Positions 47,801-59,590 of a stretch of DNA of 64,000 nt are shown piece by piece; positions within the stretch are counted from its first letter, which is position 1, and each line of letters starts with the position of its first letter. The notes beneath the pieces are model-generated. The model was not told where the DNA came from, searched no databases, and worked only from the letters and a program-made list of their open reading frames with translations. A program made the translations under genes and the position numbers. The stretch comes from Tieghemostelium lacteum. Lineage: Eukaryota > Evosea > Eumycetozoa > Dictyosteliales > Raperosteliaceae. The stretch is from NCBI GenBank assembly GCA_001606155.1, contig LODT01000021.1:1-64000 (forward strand), written 5' to 3'.

Positions 47801-49785
47801 CTATAGAGTTCATCTAGATTTGATCTTAAAAGTAATGGACAAGTGTGAGCAGAATCAATTCTAACACCATCAACACCTCTATCACCCCACAACATTGTTT
47901 CTTTTACAAATAGTTCCCAAACCGAAAGTTTACGGAAATTCATTTGCAAACAATCAGGCCATGTGAATTCACAACTGTCAGTACCTTCTGAACGTCCCAA
48001 TTGACCATTGATATCTGAAAGTGTATGACAAATGGCACCATTATATTTACGATGTGGAGATTTTGAAGAGAGTCTACTGGTACTATCAATTACAATTTTA
48101 ATTGATAATTTCTTTGCCTTTTCCATCAGCTTGTTAAACAATGGTGTACCACCTATGGTTCTATTTGGTAATTCTCTATCTGTTGGACACAATGGCTGAT
48201 TATTTGGTAATTTTTCAAGTAGACCCATAACATAAATTGTAGTAATACCCTCTTGATGATAGCTATCTAAAGCATCAATTAGAGTTTGAAGGTTACCCTT
48301 TTTAACCATTTCACCTCTGGAAGGATCCCAAATTGAATCCTGTAGATCAATCCAAACCTCATGCATAATTTCTTCACGAAGTCTTGGATGAACAATAAAA
48401 CGACCTTGAATTAATTCATTTGGTAGAGTTGTACTATTGGTTGATTTGATACGATAGTTATGGTAATCAAATGGTTGATAGATACCACTACTATCTAATT
48501 CAACAATTCTCCAGTCATAATAACCAGCACGATAGAATGATGGCATTTCTAGATATAGTTTAGTACCATCTACTTTAACCTTGTGTCTGATGAATATATT
48601 ATTACTTGGTGATTGACTCTTGGTGAGTCTTTGTGTTGGAGGTACAACAGTGAGAATAAATATTCTCTTTACCAACTCTTCAGGTAATGGTGATTCCAAT
48701 TCTAATTCAATTTTAAAATCATCACCAATCACTCTTATAACAGCTTTTAATGGTTCTTCCATTTGCCAATGATGTGAATCATAGATTACATTGAGTAATC
48801 TGACAGAAGCTTGTCTAATCTCATTTGATGTGTGACCTAACAATCCAATAACTAATTTCTCAATCCATTTTAGAGATTGATGATTTTGAATGGATATCAA
48901 ATAGAGGGCATCATCTTCAATTCTTTTCATTAGTCTAGTCATTTCCAACTCTTCATCTTGACTATTTATCTGTTGGAAAGGTGGTCTTTTACCAAATGGA
49001 TTGGTAGATACTGGGTTGGTAGTTGTTTGTTGACTGGGATATATTCTACGAAGATTTACAATTCTATTTACAATGAGATCATATTTCTCCTTATTCCAAA
49101 TCTTACTATTAAAATTTAATAGTATATTTTTGAATTTTGAAGCAATTTCTTGATAGTATTTCAATGAAATTGATTTTGTCCAATAGTTATAGATAGTCTC
49201 CAACCATGCTACTTTTTTTAATGATATCATTTGAAGGAGTAGATCATTCATTAGAGTTATCAATTTTGATTCAATATATTGATCTAATCTACCAACAGAT
49301 CTCTCACTAAAGAGTAATAACTTAATATCCAACAATAGTTTTGAGCCATCTATTGATTGTAGTTCTTTTTCATCTTGGTCATTTAGAACATCAGTAACAA
49401 TTGGCGAATTTGGAATGTATATATTAATATCAAGCCAATCTGGGAATGAATAGATTTCATTTAGTCCTGAAATTGGTTTGTGTAATGATTGTGTAACATT
49501 TTGTTGAGTCTGTGATGATACACCCTGTGAAGAAGCACTTGAGGTTATTGTAGATGATGGTTGTCCTTTAAATGATGATGAAGCTGGTACCATGGTATCA
49601 ATTGGTGGAATAATTGGTGATGATGATGAAATATTAATTGGTACAGGTAATAATTGCGCATTAACATTACTGGAAGTAGGTATTGGTAATCCCATACCAA
49701 CAGGTGTTGTTGATAATGAACCACCACCAGTTGATTGAAATAGTCCACTAGCTGATTGTCCCAAAACATTATTATTTGAACTAAT

Positions 49786-49820
<35 letters not shown>

Positions 49821-51879
49821 GGTGTTGCTGTTGTTGGACAATTGGAATACTATGCACCATGGTTGATGGATTATTAAATGATCCAGATAGAAGTGAAGTT
49901 GGATTATTAAAAGATCCTGGCGAAATTGTTGGATTAGCATATTGATTTTGTGAGCTTGGTATTGGAATTCCATTAATTGTCGTTGGTTGTGATTGAATTG
50001 ATTGTGGTTGAACTACAGATGTTTGAGTTTGGATGTTTGGTTGATTGAATGATGCTGATAATAATGATGTTGTTGATATTGGATTATTATAGGAAGATGA
50101 TAATGGATTAGTTTCAAATGATGGTGGACCTCTTGAAGAAACTGTTGGGAAAAATGATTCAGTTAATCTAGTTGGTGGTAATCCAGATGATGTTGATAAA
50201 TTAGCATTACTACTTCCATATGAAGAAGAATAGATACCACTTGATTGTGATTGTACTGATGATGGTCCAACAATTGGTATTGATGATGATGAAGAAGTAT
50301 TTGGTGGGAATATTAAACCACTACTAGAGGATAATGGTATATTACCTGATCCAAAACTAGTGCCAAGTCCAGTTGGAGATGGTTGATTAATCATTGGAAT
50401 ATTAATTGGCATATTACTACTAGTACTTGTAGTAGTTGATGGTTGTATCTGCGAACCTGGTTTAACATTACTGAATTCAGAACCATCAGGCAACATTACT
50501 GGATCAGTTTCATAGCTAGTTGGTAATTTATTCATATTTGGGTTATTTAAATATGGTTGTTGTGTTTGTTGCTGTTGTTGTTGTGGTGGTGGTGATGTTT
50601 GACCTTGTAATTTAATTTGATCAACTTTAACTGATCTTTCAGCTAGTTCTCTTAGACTTTGTGGAACGCTATTTTTACTAACACCAGCCATTAATGATGA
50701 TAATGAAAAACCATTTCCACTTGATGAGGTGCTATTATTTGTTGATCCAGATTGATTAGTTTTCACCTTTTGTTGTTGTTGCTGTTGTTGCTGTTGTTGT
50801 TGTTGTGGAAGGCTAGCACTTATAGGATCAAATGTTGTTCCATTCTGAGTTGTGGAAGCACCTTCACTAGCACCTAATGGTGGTGATATGGTGTATGATG
50901 GTGAAACTGGTGTTGATTTATGTTGTGTAACAGTAGTTTCTTGAGGTTTTAAACCACCTTGTTGTGATAGAGATGGGCTAGATTGGGTTATTGTTTCATT
51001 GGTAGATGGTGTTGGTTTAATGAGTGAGTTGGATGACAATGAGACTTTGGATGTATTTGCCAATTTGGTATGATCTTTTGCCAATAAAGTTTGAGAAGAT
51101 TCTAATTGATTGTTCATATTCTGGTTACTAATCTTTTTTAGGAGATTATGATAGAGTCCAGAGTTGATAATCAACTGATGCAATTTTACAATTAATGATT
51201 TCCAATTGATTTTATAGTGTGTATTTTGAGATGTTTTGTTGGAAGACACAGTAGGAATTGCATTTTTAGATTTACCTAGAATAAGATCATCTTCTTGACT
51301 ATCAGTCTGATTAGCATAATCAGAATTCATAAAACTGGCTTGTATCTCTTTTTCAGATAGAATTGGATCTAAAACTGGAAATTGAAAATCTATAGATGTC
51401 AGCTCATGTATATTAACATTTGGTGATTTATGGCTATTTATGTGTTTGCTAATGATTTTATCAACAATATCATTAATCAATTGAATTTTAGATTCATATT
51501 CCTTATTTAAAGATTCAATGAATTTATCTTGATTTTCCCTTTCTTTTTCTTTTGTGGAATCATTATTGTTATTATCATCAGTTGAGGATGGTGATGTAGA
51601 ACTAATAGGACTGAAAACTGTTGAAAAGAGATTGGGTGATGAGGGTGATGGTGAAATTGATTTTAGTGAATTTAATTGGTCTAATAGCGGTAATGAAATT
51701 GGTAATTTCACAATGGAATATTCATTCTTTAGATTCTTTTTATTAGTGCTACCCCCAGTCACTTCAATATCATTACCATTCAACTTTATAGAGATATCAT
51801 TCAAATCTGGCTTTTGTGCTGATTTTGAATCTACATCCCCAATATTCAATAACTGTATAAGCTCTTCGATATTTTGCAT
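44899..51879 (-). CDS. Giant GH13 amylase-like / GT5 starch-synthase-like glucan enzyme
   Basis: A single 2326-residue frame. The first 800 residues are Ser/Thr/Pro/Gln-rich with poly-Gln runs and no signal peptide. Residues about 1195-1640 are GH13: nucleophile segment GVDGVRIDSAH and acid/base segment FIAEVYW are present, while the usual DxxxNH of region I reads VIDSTSRL, so activity is in doubt. Residues about 1806-2300 are GT5: SVIVTNDWFCGLVPGY, FSFVGRIVLQKGVHLIL, SLFEPSGVVQQEY and FKTGGLKDTV. The N-terminal substrate motif KxGG reads STVGGVG, so the Lys is replaced. Fungal alpha-glucan synthases also join GH13 to GT5 but add membrane helices, which are absent here. It probably makes or trims an alpha-glucan in the cytosol; the product is not known. 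ATG 51879 is clear. Confidence 0.9.
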
Positions 51880-52398
51880 CTTTCTATAGTAGATAGTCGA
51901 TGGTTAATATATATATTATTTTTTTAACCCCTAGTGTGCCTAATCAAATAGGGTTTTTTTTTTTTATTTTTTGCTAAATTTTGTGATGTATATACCTTTT
52001 CAAAATATCACTAACCTATGTCTACTGTAGATTAATTGAGTTTGTGGTAGAAATAAATTTAAAGAAGTAATATATTAAGGATTTTTATCGGAGAAAAAAA
52101 AAAAAATTTTTTTAAATTAAAAAAAAAGATCTTCATAGACTTTGGAATTGGGAACTGATTTTTTTATTCTTTTCAAGTAAAATCTTATTTCTTTATTTTT
52201 CTGATTTTTCATATCAAGTAATTTATCAAATTTGTATAAAAAGTAGCTACAAATTGAGATTAAATTATTATAAAAAAAAATTGATATATCTTTATTTTTT
52301 GAGCGAGGATATATAGATTGCTTTTGAATCTCTTGGCAAATAACAAATAATTAAAAAATTATAGAAAATCTAATTATTAGATTTTGCTTTGGTGCAAT
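51880..52398. other. 5' flank of the glucan enzyme gene, nothing else identified
   Basis: The 519 bp upstream of the GH13-GT5 gene are A/T-rich with long T and A runs (for example 51953-51966 and 52096-52130). No gene or repeat module was recognised before 52399. Confidence 0.5.
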
Positions 52399-52529
52399 GA
52401 AGGGAGGGGTATAACCACTACGCTAAAGGGATTAATAGGACTAGGTATCATCCTCCTATGCCCCTTCTCCTTATCATAAGACCTTCTGGTTTCTTTCACT
52501 TTCATTACAATTACTCTTATTCTATTTTT

Positions 52530-52992
52530 GATCTATCTCCACCCATATCTTCTTCGAGTGTAAATACACTCACTAATTCAAAAGCATGGTCAAACATCTC
52601 CAATTCAAAGAATATGACTGGAACCTTCTTCAATACTAAACATCTACAACAGCAAATACCACATCATCCTTATCTACCTACTCGTAATTACCAATTACCT
52701 TCAAATCAATATGGAATAAATGGACATCCATATCAAACATTGACCCTTCCAATATAATCAAAATTCCAACCATTAACCAAATTCAAAAAAAAATACAACT
52801 AGAAAAGGAGTTACTTAAAGACAAAATACTCCAAATCAAAAATGAATAGGACAAAATCAATCCTCTAATCTACAAATTCAATAAAACATACAAAATTTTA
52901 TAAATAAACTCTCAACTGATGTTGGCTTGGTGAGCCTTCTCATAATTTTAATCATAATTAAGTATAATTAAAGTTTTAAAAAAAAAAAAAAT
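52530..52992 (+). mobile_element. LINE fragment, copy D
   Basis: Matches the second half of the LINE frame from the zinc-knuckle codons (CTCCACCCATATCTTC) to the 3' tail (CAACTGATGTTGGCTTGGTG) and ends in a run of 13 A. It is 5'-truncated, and its frame has several stops. Confidence 0.75.
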
Positions 52993-53037
52993 ATAATATA
53001 ATATTATATTATTGTATTTAGATTGATTTTGTATTTT

Positions 53038-53133
53038 TGATGGAGGGGGTTTGATTTTGTCTATTTGAGGAAGAGGATTAAATTCTCCTTACTTGGGTTG
53101 GTAGTTGTTGCTATGAGGTTGTTTGGAGATCAA
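53038..53133 (-). mobile_element. LINE scrap, copy E
   Basis: About 95 bp, minus strand, match codons around QPKEGEFIPLLQID of the longer copy (complement of 54115-54215). No ends are visible. Confidence 0.6.
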
Positions 53134-53461
53134 TTAGTGTTTAAAATTTGGATAACGATTGGTATTAAAGTGTACCACACCAGTTTACAAGTTGATTATC
53201 AATAAAGTCAAATCAAATTTAAAACAATAAATGTTTTTTCAAAAAAATCTCCCAATTTTAATTAATTTTCCAAATTAAAAGAGGTGAAAAGAAATGCAAG
53301 CTATTTATTTAATTGACCATAAAAACTTTATTCTGAGCCTATTTCAAAATCAGTTAATATTCGAGAATTTAAATGGTATGGTGTAATGAAAGTGAAAGAT
53401 ACCAGAAGGTCTTCTGATAAGGAGAAGAGGCATAAGAGGATGATACCTAGTATCCGATTAG

Positions 53462-54556
53462 TTTTTTTTTTTTAAAGTTTTAATTATACTGAGGGGGCTC
53501 ACAAAGCCGACATCAGTTGCTTTTTTATTTATATTTTGTAGTTTTGTTTATAAGTATTGTTGAATTTGAGTATGGAGAAATTGATTTTGTCTAGATCTCT
53601 ATTTATTTGGAGTTGCAGGATTTTATCTTTAAGGAGTTCTTTTTCTAGGTGGATTATATTTAGGATTTGGTTAAGGGTAGGTATTTTGATTAAATTGGAT
53701 GTGTCGGTGTATAAGAATGATGTCCATTTGTTCCAGATTGATTTGAAGGTGATGGCGATTATGTTGATTAGAATTATGTGATATTTACTATTGTAGATGT
53801 TGAGAATTGAAGAAGGAGTCCATTCAATATCTTTGAGTTGGAAGTATTTGATTGTGTTTTTGAATTGATGAGTGTATTCAGTGGTGGTTGTTAGGCATTC
53901 AAAAAAGATGTGGGTGGAAATAGATTCAGAGACTGTGTTGCACAAGGTGCACTTTTTGTTGGAGTAGTCTAATGGAAGAGATTTGGTAATGTAGCGGAAT
54001 ATAATGTTGTGGTGGTTTGGATCTTTAACTTTGTTGATTGTTAGGAGTAGTTTGGTACAGTTGATATGGTATTTTTTTTCCATTTTTAGTTGGGAATGGG
54101 TGAGGGGTAGGATTATAGATGGAGGAGGTTTGATTGTATCTATTTGTAGAAGAGGAATAAATTCACCTTCCTTGGGTTGGTAATTATTGGTTTGAGGTTG
54201 TTTGGATAGGTCTTTTTTGTATTTGATGTATAGGTACAGGTGGTAGTAGTGTTGTGTGGTAAATTTTTTGTAGTTGATTTGGAAAATAGGATTGTCGTTA
54301 ATTGAAAAGAAGTTTTTGTAGGGGAGTTGGTGACTAATCTCTTTTGAGTGGTTGAAGATAGGATTGGGGTATTGATTTAATTTGTAGTTTGGATTTAATT
54401 TCATCCAGGCTAGGAGGCAGTCTTTTTGGATGTTGGATAGAGCACAAGTAAGTGTTGAGATTGGTTGGTTTTGATAGTTGATACCTTGATTATATTCTAT
54501 TTGGTATTGGAGGTTGACTCTCCAATTGGGCGTGTGATTTGAGTGGTTATACATCT
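53462..54556 (-). mobile_element. LINE (non-LTR retrotransposon) copy F, longest in the window
   Basis: On the minus strand it runs from the ATG at 54554 through a 341-codon open frame to a 3' tail holding GCAACTGATGTCGGCTTTGT and GAGCCCCCTCAGTATAATTA, ending in an A-run at 53462-53471. The tail abuts a repeat module (CTAATCGGATACTAGG), and the start abuts the outer end of a module. Only the part downstream of the reverse transcriptase is present, so the copy is 5'-truncated; its open frame suggests it is recent. No clean target duplication was found. Confidence 0.75.
53529..54554 (-). CDS. C-terminal part of a LINE ORF2-type protein, with zf-RVT zinc knuckle
   Basis: A 341-residue frame inside LINE copy F. 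CTLCNTVSESISTHIFFEC has the CX2CX9HX4C pattern of the zf-RVT knuckle found after the reverse transcriptase domain of many LINE proteins. Upstream residues (CALSNIQKDCLLAWMKLNPN) and downstream ones (HIILINIIAITFKSIWNKWT) fit the C-terminal region of such proteins. No reverse transcriptase or endonuclease motif is in the frame. The frame was probably captured by truncation, so the ATG at 54554 is not the element's real start. At least five other damaged copies of parts of this frame occur in the window. Confidence 0.7.
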   Translation of the reverse strand: MYNHSNHTPNWRVNLQYQIEYNQGINYQNQPISTLTCALSNIQKDCLLAWMKLNPNYKLNQYPNPIFNHSKEISHQLPYKNFFSINDNPIFQINYKKFTTQHYYHLYLYIKYKKDLSKQPQTNNYQPKEGEFIPLLQIDTIKPPPSIILPLTHSQLKMEKKYHINCTKLLLTINKVKDPNHHNIIFRYITKSLPLDYSNKKCTLCNTVSESISTHIFFECLTTTTEYTHQFKNTIKYFQLKDIEWTPSSILNIYNSKYHIILINIIAITFKSIWNKWTSFLYTDTSNLIKIPTLNQILNIIHLEKELLKDKILQLQINRDLDKINFSILKFNNTYKQNYKI

Positions 54557-54567
54557 CCCTTTCTTAC

Positions 54568-55143
54568 AGTGACTTACTTTAAGTCCTAAAAACCTACTAA
54601 TATTATAAACACTACTCAAAATCTTCTTGGATATAAAGGCTAAAAAGAAAGTTAGGACTTAGTAGATATGTTGTTAAGAATGAAAACTACACTTGTTATC
54701 AAACCACAAACTCTTCAATATTTCTCAAAAATATATGCAAAGACTTGAATTTACAAATACAAAAATATTGAATATCTATTCAAATGAAATCTAAATGTTC
54801 ATTAACTATTTAAGTTATTCCCATCTAAAATACACCTTCTGTACAAATATATATTATTGTCATTCAATTAACTATAACTCTATTTTTATACACTACTGCC
54901 ACCTCTACCTGTAATTGATAATCTGAAAATCAATATATTTTTAAGACATTACCTACAACTTTAGTTTATTGTTGTAAATAAATATATAATGCAAATACTT
55001 CAATAAATAATTCCCAAACCCACCTAAATTTTAGAATTGGTCCGAAAAAATATAAAGACAAAGATTACTAAAAATAATTTCTTAAAGTTCTCAATTTTTA
55101 AATAAAAATATTTTTTATTTGTAATTGAAGTATATATATATAT
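54568..55143. other. Intergenic, nothing identified
   Basis: The 576 bp between the second repeat island and the small unknown gene are A/T-rich, with a TATATATA run at 55132-55143 at its end. No frame or repeat was recognised. Confidence 0.45.
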
Positions 55144-55629
55144 TTAATCTTTTATATTTTTTCTGAGGTATTTAAATGAATTCTTTGAGAGTCTTTGAGC
55201 TCCTTTAAATCCGACATATCCAATTGCCAATCTACCAACCATTGCAGATATTCTTTCAAATTTTATAGTAAATTGATAAATCAAATAGTTTTTAGTTGAA
55301 AGACAGTCCAAAAGCTTATCTTGAGTCCATTCATTGTAGTGGAAAGCTGTTGCAATAACAGCATTCTCATCTTCTATTGTGTTTTTTAAAACTTTTATAC
55401 GACCTACAATTTCTTTTTTATCATCAAATGAGTTGAGTTTGTTTTCATAAGCATTTCTAACCCCTGATAAATCACCAAATTTATCACATTTAGGAGTTTC
55501 TTCTAGTATTTCCCTAATGAAAAAGGATGCAGGGGTACTGTTATCTTTTTTAGTGTACATTGAAAGTAAATTTTTATATATATATTGACACTTTTCGCAA
55601 TCTTTTTCTGAATTGTTTTTTGTTGTCAT
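55144..55629 (-). CDS. Small protein of unknown function
   Basis: A single 161-residue frame starting at ATG 55629. Near the N-terminus is a CEKCQYIYKNLL cysteine pair. The middle is helical and charged (NKLNSFDDKKEIVGRIKVL; NEWTQDKLLDCLSTKNYL). The C-terminal 35 residues (ISAMVGRLAIGYVGFKGAQR) form a weakly hydrophobic, Gly-containing helix that might associate with a membrane. Residue use is balanced, unlike noise frames nearby, which supports a real gene. I do not recognise the family, and its neighbours (repeat island upstream, Lon downstream) give no clue. Confidence 0.6.
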   Translation of the reverse strand: MTTKNNSEKDCEKCQYIYKNLLSMYTKKDNSTPASFFIREILEETPKCDKFGDLSGVRNAYENKLNSFDDKKEIVGRIKVLKNTIEDENAVIATAFHYNEWTQDKLLDCLSTKNYLIYQFTIKFERISAMVGRLAIGYVGFKGAQRLSKNSFKYLRKNIKD

Positions 55630-55975
55630 TTTGAAAATTAAAATTTTGTTAATTAGAAAGTATTATTATTGTTAGAAAGAATTAGAAATTTTGAAATATA
55701 AAAAAAAAAATTATTAATTTTAAAATATTTTTAACTTTTAGTATATTCTATATAACGGAGACTCCCGTAGTACTTTAAAGTTATAGTTAAATTAAATAAT
55801 TAATTTTAGATTTTTTAATTGAAAATTTAAATATAGAAAATAATTACAAATATAATAGAATTTATTTAACAATTTGTATTATAATTTTTTTTAAATACAT
55901 CAACTGAAGTACAATAGCAATACAATATTATAAGATAATTGTTTTCATAAGTAGAAAACAATAGTATTATATGAA
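55630..55975. other. Intergenic, short hairpin only
   Basis: The 346 bp are nearly pure A/T except ACGGAGACTCCCGT at 55756-55769, an imperfect palindrome. Otherwise nothing was seen. Confidence 0.45.
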
Positions 55976-58378
55976 TCAATAGTTATTGTTTATTGAATTC
56001 CCACTTAATTTTTTTGGTTTAATTTGGTAAGGTTCAAAATTGTGTTGATCGAGGAAAGCAATATTATACACATCTCTGTAGTAATCAACCAAATAAACAT
56101 CAATACCATCCCTTATAAATTCAGGAATTTCTTCTAATTCTTTTCTATTATCCTTTGGTATTAATACTTGAGTAACTCCTTCTCTTTTAGCTGCAATCAT
56201 TTTCTCAGTGATACCACCAACAGCTATAATTTTTCCAGTGAGAGTAACCTCACCAGTCATTGCAAGATTTGGTTTAACAGTTTTACCAGTTGCCAAAGAC
56301 AACAATGATGATGTAATAGTAACACCAGCAGAAGGACCATCCTTAGGAGTTGAACCTTCTGGAGCGTGAAGATGTATTGCGTTTTCATCAAAAAACATAT
56401 TATTTGGATCTAATTGATGTAGGAATTGTTTTACATAGGTATATGAAATATCTATACTTTCTTTCATAACCTCACCCAATGAACCAGTAGTTCTCAATTC
56501 TGGGCCAGGTTGATATAAATCTTTTACAGATTCTACATATAAAGGGATTCCACCATTTTCAGACCAACCCAAACCAAGTGTTACACCAATTTGTGGTTTA
56601 GAATAGTAACGATGAGATCTATATTTTGGCATTCCTGCATACTGTTCTAAATTTTCAGGTGTAATAATAATTTTCTGATTTAGATCTAAAATTTCTTTGT
56701 TTGAATTATTAATATTATCATCTAAAACGATATTACTTTTACTATTTGCTATTTTAAAAGCTAATTTTCTAAAAATTCTTTCTATAGTTTTCTTTAGATT
56801 TCTCACACCAGACTCTCTACAATAGTATTCACATAGTTTTCTAATGGCAGCAGTTTCAATCTGAATTTGGTCAGTAGTAAGACCAGTTTCCTCTCGAATA
56901 AGTGGTATTAGATAACGTTCAGCAATTTCAATTTGTTCAGATTGAATATAACCATTTAATTTCATAACATCCATTCTATCCAGTAGAGGAGGTGAAATAG
57001 TATGAGTTATATTTGCAGTACAGATAAAAAGTACCTTACTTAGATCATATGGTAAATCCAAATAGTGGTCCAAGAAATTCTTATTCTGTTGAGGATCTAG
57101 AATCTCTAATAGTGCAGCATAGGGGTCAGATTGATTAGAAGTACTAATCTTATCAATTTCATCAATCAAAATGACAGGATTACTAGTTTTTACCATTTTC
57201 AGAGCTTGAATTATTTTACCAGGCATAGCACCGATAAATGTTCTTCTATGACCTTTAATCTCAGCAACATCAGAAATACCACCTACAGAGAATCTATAAA
57301 ACTGTCTACCAAGAGCAGTTGCAATACTCTTTCCAATTGAAGTCTTACCAGTACCAGGTGGACCTACTAATAATATAATCTTACCACCAACAGAACCTTT
57401 TAATTTACCTACAGCAATAAATGTTTGAATCATTTCTTTAATCTCACTAAGACCGTAATGATCGCGATCCAAAGACTCTTTAATTAATGCCAAATCAAAG
57501 TTATCAGTAGAGTAATGGTTCCATGGTAGAGATGTTATCCACTCTAAATAATTTCTAGTTACGTTATACTCTGGTGATGATGGTTCCAATCCAGATAATC
57601 TATCCATTTCCTCTTTGAAAACTTGTTTAGTATGGGGATCTTGTATCTGTAAATCAGCCCATCTCTGATTAAATTTACTTTTTAAAGCCTCTTTTTCATC
57701 TTGATCAATTCCCAACTCTTTTCTAATTAATTTCATTTGTTCAACAAGAAAATATTTTTGTTGTTGTTTTATAGTTTTTTCTTCCAATTGTCTAATATTT
57801 AAAGATAATATATTAATATTAATATTCAATTTTAATTAATTAATTGAACTTACTTTTCAATTAAAGTATTAAGCTCCAGTAATTGAATTTTTTTTACAAC
57901 TAAACCTAAAACCAAGTTTAGTTTAGATTCTATTGATTTACATTCCAATAATTCTTGGTATTCCTCTGGTGTTGAGACACACAGTGATTCAATTGGGTCC
58001 ATTAATGTTGAAGGTTCCTCAACTCTAAACCTTGAGATTACTTGTAGATTTGAAAATTGTTGAGTAAATATAGAATCTGGGTACATATTTAACAGAATAT
58101 TAACTTGTTTGACTAATTGAAAAATTAGTGCTCTAACTTGTACATCTTGTTTATCGTGGATAAGTGGTGGAACCTTTTCTACTAAAACTTTCAAATATTT
58201 GTTTTTTTTACTTGTTGGTACTTGTTTTACCTCAGTAGGTGATTGTTCTATGACCATGGATGTTTTTGATAAATCAACTTCTTCAACTTCATTATCACCA
58301 TCTTCTTCTACTATTTCCTCATTTACAACCTTTTCTTTATCTGTTATGGCAGAAGTCAAATTACTACTAGAGGTATTT

Positions 58379-58425
<47 letters not shown>

Positions 58426-59458
58426 TACTTGATCTACTATATTTACAATAGTTCTAGAAACTAAAACATTTTGAGGAGAACCAAAGACTACAGAACATAC
58501 CACACCTACTCTATTTAATTTTGAGATATCTTTAATCTCAGATAGAAATTTGGCAGTTAATTTCTTTTTCATTAATGTGATATTTGAGTTTTTTGCTGTT
58601 GAAGAACCCATTGGTGTAGTAGATGCGCTTTTAGGTTGTTGTTGATTTTCTAACTCCTTTAGCTGTAATTGTAATTTTTCCCTCTCTTCTTTAGTAATTA
58701 GAAATAGGCCTATATGTGTTGGTGATCCCATTTCTTTATACTCTTGCTCGCTGAATGGTATTGGGGCCAAATGAGCAGTTTGTATAAGTGGTTCAGCAAT
58801 TGGATATACAATAACTTCTTTTGGTATATTACTATCAGTAGATCTTTTAATACTACTATAAGATGAACTAGATGAGGTAGCTGGAGTAGGTGATATTGAT
58901 GAAGATGAAGTAGTGATTTGTACAGTTTGATTGTTATTACTGTTACTATCATTTTCTTTCTCTTTTTCTTTTTCTTTCTCTTTTGGTTTACTATCTGTGT
59001 ATTGAATATTTTTATTATATTTATGTTTAGGAGTGATATTGGTGAGATTATGATTAAATGATTTATTTAGTGAAGTATTCCATTGTGATTTTGTTGGTTT
59101 AAATGTAAAATCTTTAAATTCATTCTTCCCTTTACTTCTAAGAGGCCATATCTTATTAATTGTTGAATGTGTAGAACTACTAGTTTTTTTTTGATTTATA
59201 TTCTTATTAAATTTTTTTGTAGATTGATGAAGAATGAGATTTCTTTTTACTGTTAGAACTATTTTTTTGATTAAATGATGGTTTATTTTTATTATATTTA
59301 TTATTCTTATTATTTAATTCATCATCATCGTCATCATTTCTAAAATTATTTGTAGAGTAGTTTAAAGTTCCCAATGGATTAGGAAAAGAAGAGGAAATAG
59401 ATCTTTTTAATAGAGAATCTATAAATAATGTTGATAAGTTGTTAGTTGACTTCAACAT
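55976..59458 (-). CDS. Mitochondrial Lon protease, one apparent frame slip
   Basis: Exon 1 (59458-57854) and exon 2 (57791-55976) join at a 62-bp phase-2 intron (GTAAGT...TATTAG), restoring [20 protein letters not shown]. Exon 1 needs one A fewer in the seven-A run at 59212-59218 (complement) to stay open; then exon phases close exactly and the protein has 1139 residues. The start [20 protein letters not shown] is a mitochondrial presequence, followed by a long Asn/Lys/Ser-rich insert not found in other Lons. The Lon N domain ([13 protein letters not shown] onward) is interrupted by an acidic, Asn-rich insert. The AAA module has Walker [10 protein letters not shown] and Walker [11 protein letters not shown]. 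The protease domain has the catalytic Ser in [10 protein letters not shown] and Lys in [14 protein letters not shown]. It degrades damaged matrix proteins. Confidence 0.93.
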
Positions 59459-59590
59459 TAGTACATAAATTAAAATAAAAAAAAAAAATAAAAAAAGTGT
59501 AAAAATTGTGTGAAGTTGAATGGATACCATAAAATTGTATGTATGTTTATCTATTGTCGATCCAATAACTGGATAGGTAATCAAATTTAT

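Larger units (their letters stand above)
52399..54567. repeat. Composite repeat island: inverted module pair with nested LINE copies
   Basis: A plus-oriented module lies at 52399-52508 and a minus-oriented one at 53382-53461, with its likely outer end displaced to 54541-54567 by LINE copy F. Between the two modules are LINE copy D (plus, 52530-52992) and LINE scrap E (minus, 53038-53133). The order resembles the island at 4684-6117: an inverted pair of modules, with LINE sequence inserted in or next to the arms. Confidence 0.65.

Noticed and set aside
53382-53461. Module considered as the LINE's own 3' end
   Set aside because: Copy B shows a 13-bp duplication inside the module, so the module is the target and not part of the LINE.
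58710-58952. Start of the Lon N-domain frame at 58770
   Set aside because: The codon there is TTG; the frame stays open upstream to the presequence once one A of the homopolymer is discounted.
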